From: Eleusine coracana subsp. coracana
Lineage: Eukaryota > Streptophyta > Magnoliopsida > Poales > Poaceae
Reading direction: 5' to 3'
Assembly (NCBI GenBank): GCA_032690845.1
Contig: CM064421.1
Coordinates: 43,886,963 to 43,950,962, forward strand
DNA length: 64,000 nt
Each line of letters begins with the position of its first letter. Position 1 is the first letter of the stretch. This document shows, one piece after another, positions 58,495-64,000 of the stretch. The notes beneath the pieces were generated by a model. It was not told where the DNA came from and searched no databases. It saw only the letters and a program-made list of their open reading frames with translations. A program made the translations under genes and the position numbers.

Positions 58495-59545
58495 AAAGTT
58501 AGGAAAGATGTTGGTCCTAACTATGAGTAATTATGACCAAACCTTAAAAGACGGAAGTGACGAAGTCAACAACTCAAATTCATGGGTTTCATGTCACCAA
58601 CCTCAAAAGTTCACTAACACTGCTAATATATGTATATAATCTAATGAGTCGTTGGTCATGAAACGATACAAGTCTAGTAAGACATGATCTTATAGGATTA
58701 GACCCAATCTCACATGTCTAAGCTACCACAATGCTCTGGCATCACAATAATCGGTGAGTTACCAATCTTAGCTTGTGGGTACTATAACATAGTAGAGTTG
58801 AAATAGTGTGGTAATTGATAGTTGTGGAAATATTAACTAACCACTATAGTATGTAGTATTGTCCACCAAAGTATGCAAAGTTTTGGTCTAGTCCAAGAAT
58901 GCTCAGGCCAGTACAACCCAATGTTTATGTGTCGTGCCTAGACCGAGGGTGTGACACATTAGGCGACACATATAAATAAAAAAGCTATATTGATATAGTG
59001 GTAAGACAATTCTCTTACAAGCAACTTGTTCCGAGTTCTAATCTCACTCAACCCGTTTTATCTTTTTTTTTATGGGAGTTGCTAATTTTCAGCTGACTAA
59101 AAGTTTAGATAACTTTTAATCACCGTTTTAAGTCATCGGATCTAGATCCAATGGTTTATAATTATTATATAAATAATTCTATAAAAGAAAAAATCAAAAC
59201 ACAAAGTAACAAACCATTGACAGAAAATTTTTAATCAATTGAAAGTTAGAAAATATATTTTTTTATCGCTTCAGTATTAATGGACCAAAAATGTGTTATT
59301 GGGTTGGCATGTCTAGGGACCGGTCAGGCATAATTAAGTAATTATGTGTTGTGTCATGGGAAGTGCAGCATGACGGATGGCACAACATAACTCAAAATGA
59401 ATTGTGTCATACCGTCTCGGAATTAAATGGGCACACTATTTTGTGCTCGGGCCTGCTGTGTCGGGTCGCTTGTTTGGACAACACTAACGCTATGAAAAAA
59501 AAAGGAAACAAAACTATGCTTAACCTTTATCGTGTTGCCGTCCAA
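58495..59545. other. Probable insertion in copy 2 (hAT-like right end, tRNA-like segment)
   Basis: Copies 1 and 2 match to about 58495 and again from about 59545, whereas copy 1 is continuous there (about 36355-36370). The right side ends GTTTGGACAACACTA, similar to the TTTGGACAGCACTA end of the hAT-like element in copy 1. I found no matching left terminus or target duplication. Confidence 0.5.
58984..59055 (+). other. tRNA-like sequence (possible SINE head)
   Basis: TGATATAGTGGTAAGACA resembles an internal promoter A box and GAGTTCTAATCTC a B box, about 35 bp apart, as in a tRNA gene. No good acceptor stem can be drawn and a T-run follows, so a tRNA-derived repeat is more likely than a functional tRNA. 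Confidence 0.35.
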
Positions 59546-60074
59546 GCCCATCACACCAGGACGGTGTTGGCAACCGAGCTAGGACATGTTTGGACCGGGC
59601 CAAAATAACCGAGTCTCTTGAGTAGCCCTACCCATGAGATGCACTGCAATCAAACCATGTTAAAAAAAGGTTTAAAAAAAACATGTTTAAAAAATAATAA
59701 CTCCCCGGTGAAAAGATTTGATAAAAATGAAAAGTACGGGACTAGATTGATTGAAGTTTCTACTAACTGGCCCGTTCCCAAAAAGAAAAAAAAAACAGTG
59801 TTTGTCTCCCATGAAGAAATGTGAAACTTCTACCCCAAAACACAAGATGCGTCATGCCTGCATTTCCAGTATAGATATTGGAATCACAACATTTTATTGT
59901 GTCACTTCTTCGTGTGATGCACTGTTACAGAACATTGATCTATCATGAGAAAATACATGCGCAACATCTTGGTATGGAAACACTGTCTTCTTGATGCCAT
60001 ATGCACCGGTTGCTCTGAAACACCACAGCCATCATTCCAACTAACGAAGACAATCTTTATGGAGAATATGGACA

Positions 60075-63000
60075 TCATGTGGTGTATTCAGCATTTATTT
60101 CAACATACTTATAACTTAGATCACAGCCCCATGCTTTTCCTACTCCTGCTCCACTCCCTGCCAGTAAACAATGGCCAAATCAGGAAGAAAACAGGTAACA
60201 CATGATATCAGTTTTCCAAACTCAATTTCGAGCTGTCCCCGCCAAAAAAAAGAACACAATTTTGAGCGTTTGCTCCAAGCATTTACTATCTCATGATGCC
60301 TGTTTCTGTTTGATCTGCCTGATCACTGTGGTAACCAAATGACTGACCAAGAAATCAATGGATAAGGTAAATTTCATCGCTGATCAAACGCAGCAACAGC
60401 ATCTTAGAGTGGTTTGGTGGAAATCTATGCTGGATGCAATGGGCACGATTATGAACCAACTTTTTGTGGACAGCTGCAACAAATGCTCTTTACTTCAAAT
60501 TTGCAATGAGTGAAAGCTTACCAATTGAAATATCAATGTTCACTGTACTATGGACATCTCCGGCATCTTTAAGATACTTGCTAGCCACAGATCTAAGAAA
60601 AAAAATAATACGAAGTTTAGCTCCTAATAGCGAAGTCCAAAGTACCAGTGTGTAACCTAACCTGTTTACAGTGATTGGCACTGTAAAATGTGGACTGATA
60701 TCAATCAAAAGTTTCTCTAACCTGTCAAAGTGGAGCGGTTGACCGTTTTTCATTAGTGGAATAGCTCCCAGAGAAATATCAAGCTGATCTGCGTCAAACT
60801 GAATGCCTGAATAGCCAACAGAGCAAGCAATACGTCCCCAGTTTGGGTCCCTTCCGAATACAGCGGCCTGACATAGATGGCAAAATCATTCAAAGAATAG
60901 AAAAGACTGTAAGGCTCATGCAACTTAACTACAATATTTTGCTGAAAAACTAACAACATACTTTAACCAGGGAAGATGATGCTACTGAACGAGCAATCTG
61001 AGCAGCTTCTACTTCATTATTGGCACCGGTTACAGTAACCTGTGTGGGAAAAGGCACATTACAAGATTGTTATACAGGAATAGGAAAGAAAAATATTTTA
61101 CTGTCTAGTAAAAATGCCCAAAGTGACAAGTGTTGAGGGATTATGTCACTTAACCTCAATTAGGCATGTTGCACCCTCACCATCCCATGCTATGGATTTT
61201 GCTAGACCTTGCATTACCTACAGAATATAAGTCAGAATCTCCCTCTTGACGATACAGTAATAAGACACATAAATCTTCTACCGAGAACAACACAGGATTT
61301 AGATTTGTCTATCACATGTAAAAGGCAAAATTGTCTGTAACACATTGAGAAAACATGTCTTCGTCTGCAACACATCGACAAAGTTGAATTTGTCTATAAC
61401 ACACTACAATTTTGTAATTTCTCGCCTGGGACACATTATGACCATTTAACAATTGTTTTCAATTTTTTTTATCTCAATACTCATAATATATTAGGATTTG
61501 AAACTTGGCATAAATATATATTATTGTATTATCTATCACTAATAGAGCTAAATTTTTTTTCAAATGTTTTTCATGTTTGCTTATTGTTTTAATATAGATT
61601 TTGTCCAGCAAATCATGCAAGTAATAATAAAAAAATCTAGCCCTATTTTTAATGATAGATATTGCAACAATGTATATTTGTGTCAAGTTTCAAGTTCTAA
61701 TGTATTCTAAGTATTGGGATAAAAAGTTGAAAACAATTGTTAAATGATCATAATGTGTTCAGAACGAGAAATTACAAAATCGTAATGTGTTGCAGACAAA
61801 TTCGACTTTGTCGATGTGTTGGAGACGAAGCCACGTCAGTGTGTTACAGGCAATTTTGCCCATGTACAATGGTATAAGAATCACCTTACAAATCCCCTGT
61901 TCGAACTGGCATACACAATTACTAAGTACATGTAACCACAAGAAAATAATAAAGGTATTGTACATACAGATATTAAAGGACAGGGGACAGTACTTACTGC
62001 ATCTAGACATGCTTGGAACTGTCGAGCCTCAGTGCTATCATGAGTGAGAATACTGGATAAACCAGATAATCCACTTGCCATAGCAATAACACAGTCATTG
62101 GTACTTGTATCACCATCCACCTTCATAATTATGGCATAAAATGTTATGGTTTTATATCAACATGCAATCACACCAGTACCACATAATTACATACAGGTTT
62201 ATTTTATGTGTGCTACATACATGATTTTTATCCATTTTCTGAAACACCACAACATGTTGGAAAGGAGACACAGGTTCCCGAACATATTTATCACCCTATT
62301 TCGTGGAAACTAATTTACTCAAACATATTTAGCACACTATTCAGTTCTTTTTTCTTAAAAAACAAATAGTTATGTGCAAGAGTTTTAATTGACTAGATAC
62401 GAATATCGTAAACCTAACATTGAAACTAGTTTCACAAATAAGATTTTGAAGTGTCTTTTCAGTAAACTATTTGGTATTATGTGTCCATTCAGTAGCATTT
62501 CTATGAAATATTTGGCAGCACCAAGTTACTGCTTTCCACATTTGTCAATTGTAGAGCAATCCACGGGAGTAATTACTTACTGTGATTTGGTTGAAACTTC
62601 TACTCACTGACATCCGGACCATTTCTCTCCACACATCACTGCTGACTTGAGCATCAGTTGTCAAAACCTGTAATGAAACAAGAAACGGCAAAGCTTGCTA
62701 CATGCCTAAATAGAGGGAAGGAGGAGGAGGTCTGGAGAGAGAAATAGAGGGTGGGAACATACACCAAGCATTGTTGCCATATTTGGGTGGATCATTCCAG
62801 AACCTTTAGCTATTCCTCCTATTCTGATGGGTACTCCTCCAATCTAATATTTCAACAAGAATTGGTTGTAAAAAGAATCATATTAGCCAGGAAAAAAAAT
62901 CAACAGGACGGAAGCTGCAAGTAACCTAAGAGATTCAGACCTCGGTCTGGACTGCAATGCTCTTGCTAACAAGGTCTGTAGTTGTAATAGCCACAGCAGC

Positions 63001-63847
63001 AGAATTTGCACTGATGAACAGTAAGGGATATTGGATTATAGACAGCAAGTGTCATTAAACTATTGATGGTGATGTATCATGACAATTTACAACTTAAAGG
63101 ACTGTACTATGATACTAATTATGATACCCTTGAATAGACGAAGACAGCGAACCCACGAGTCTAGGCAGTGAATTTAAAAGTGCCTCCTGCATAGTCAAAA
63201 CCAGATTTCAGATAGAAAGTGTAGCATATCATACAATCGTTGGCAGACTGTGAACAAACGTGTAATAAACTCATGTGGAATATGTTCTTATGTACCTTCT
63301 TTATTCTTTGGCCAATGACGCCGGTAGACTGGATCAGTATGTCATTTGTACTCACATTGAGAAGCTGCAGAACTAATTACTAGTTATTAAAAACGGAAAT
63401 ACTGATGTCATGTCCTGAGTAGACATCTATAGGTCAGAATCAGGCCATACCTTGGCAACTGCATCTGCACTATCCACTACATCCTGATACCCGGCATCAC
63501 CCTGAATGCAAACCATACAGGCACACAGCTCAGTCTCAGTCAACGGATTCCCAAATACAGTTCAAGAGTGTAACTGACCAGTGACAACTAAAACATAAGC
63601 AATCCTATAAACACTTACGGTGGCAGCATTTGCTTGTCCAGCGTTAACCAGCACGGCACGAGCCTGGGGGGAAAATTAGTCAAGGCAGATGATAGCACAA
63701 TGAGTGATTACCCAATTTTTTAAGATCATTTTCAACCAGAGAAACATTTTGTTGGAGGGCAGGATTAACTTACTGTTTTTGACGTATCAAGGACACGCTT
63801 ACAATAAAGAACAGGTGCAGCAGCAACCACGTTTGTAGTAAAGGCTC
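60075..63847 (-). CDS. ArgJ, bifunctional ornithine/glutamate N-acetyltransferase, chloroplast; 3' 14 exons, 5' end outside window
   Basis: Exons (minus): 63847-63774, 63663-63619, 63501-63451, 63364-63296, 63186-63128, 63010-62941, 62843-62763, 62667-62581, 62120-61998, 61217-61155, 61039-60962, 60867-60722, 60592-60522, 60157-60075; all phases close, about 366 aa of an expected 450-470. The enzyme transfers acetyl from N-acetylornithine to glutamate, recycling acetyl groups in arginine synthesis in plastids (family knowledge). Family landmarks in order: FTTNVVAAAPV, LVNAGQANAATGDAGY, ESTGVIGQRIKK-like QSTGVIGQRIKK, KGSGMIHPNMATML (the A-T bond is the autocleavage site and the Thr becomes the nucleophile), GDTSTND, GRDPNWGRI and the C-terminal WGCDLSY..VEINAEYTT. 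The upstream start and transit peptide are beyond 64000. A broken partial copy lies at 39409-40351. Confidence 0.96.
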
Positions 63848-64000
63848 CTGAAAGGAGTCCAGAAAAGTAAGAAACTAGCCACACTGACAAACTGAAAATC
63901 ATACATCACAAGTCCACACACGAATGTAACATCAGGACAACAATGACTGTAATAGCCCATCTTTAGTTATTAATCATTGCAAAGCAAAGGAGCATTCAAA

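Larger units (their letters stand above)
40355..61039. repeat. Tandem segmental duplication, copy 2 (expanded by insertions)
   Basis: Copy 2 begins with 40356-40618, which closely matches the RRM 3' flank at 31298-31560. It is then interrupted by an LTR retrotransposon, resumes at 51989 (GAGAAATGTTAG word shared with about 31603), and contains H2A-2 and the complete ArgJ 3' exons. The right boundary lies at 61039 in ArgJ, beyond which no matching sequence exists in copy 1. Later insertions in copy 2 include the retrotransposon and the elements at 52.1-54.9 kb. Confidence 0.8.

Noticed and set aside
62761..62766. Alternative donor G|GTGTATG in ArgJ
   Set aside because: It would shift the frame before VLTTDAQ; GGT|GTATGT keeps the conserved MLG-VLTTDA sequence.
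1..64000. CRISPR arrays, rRNA genes, intact tRNA genes, organellar DNA insertions
   Set aside because: None was seen; repeats present are TE-derived, microsatellites or local tandem duplications.

Overview
The window is nuclear DNA from a plant, almost certainly a grass and probably a panicoid relative of sorghum or maize. This is inferred from intron-containing genes with GT/AG junctions, GC-rich first exons next to AT-rich introns, plant-only families (histone H2A with C-terminal SPKK motifs, nuclear-encoded chloroplast ATP synthase b', TDBD/PHD proteins) and many grass-type MITEs. The species cannot be fixed from sequence alone.

Left third (1-31 kb), gene-dense: an ARF-GAP gene (minus) and a poly(A)-binding protein gene (plus) diverge from a shared 588-bp GC-rich promoter. 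Two adjacent MITEs and an F-box relic follow. Next comes a 20-exon TDBD/PHD-finger/acetyltransferase-like gene (plus), a Tourist-like MITE, an organelle-type RRM gene (minus), a purple acid phosphatase relic, the nuclear chloroplast ATP synthase b' gene (minus) diverging from histone H2B (plus), and a second small RRM gene (plus).

Right half (31-61 kb): I read this as one tandem segmental duplication. The ancestral order was RRM gene - H2A - ArgJ. Copy 1 runs from the 3' flank of the RRM gene (about 31298) through H2A-1 to a truncated, broken ArgJ fragment ending at about 40354. There the sequence switches directly to a second copy of the RRM 3' flank, which starts copy 2 (H2A-2 and the true ArgJ). 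The copies then diverged by insertions: a 2.6-kb hAT-like element in copy 1 (its empty site survives in copy 2), and in copy 2 an 11.4-kb Ty3/Gypsy retrotransposon with perfect 5-bp target duplications plus a cluster of TIR elements. Small tandem duplications also occur at 31, 96, 110 and about 300 bp, two of them doubling a core promoter.

Right end (60-64 kb): the 3' fourteen exons of ArgJ (ornithine/glutamate acetyltransferase of arginine synthesis) on the minus strand; its 5' end lies beyond the window. No prokaryotic features, CRISPR arrays, rRNA genes or intact tRNA genes are seen. Exon boundaries were assigned by hand from splice consensus, reading frame and family similarity recalled from general knowledge; no alignment or database search was run.
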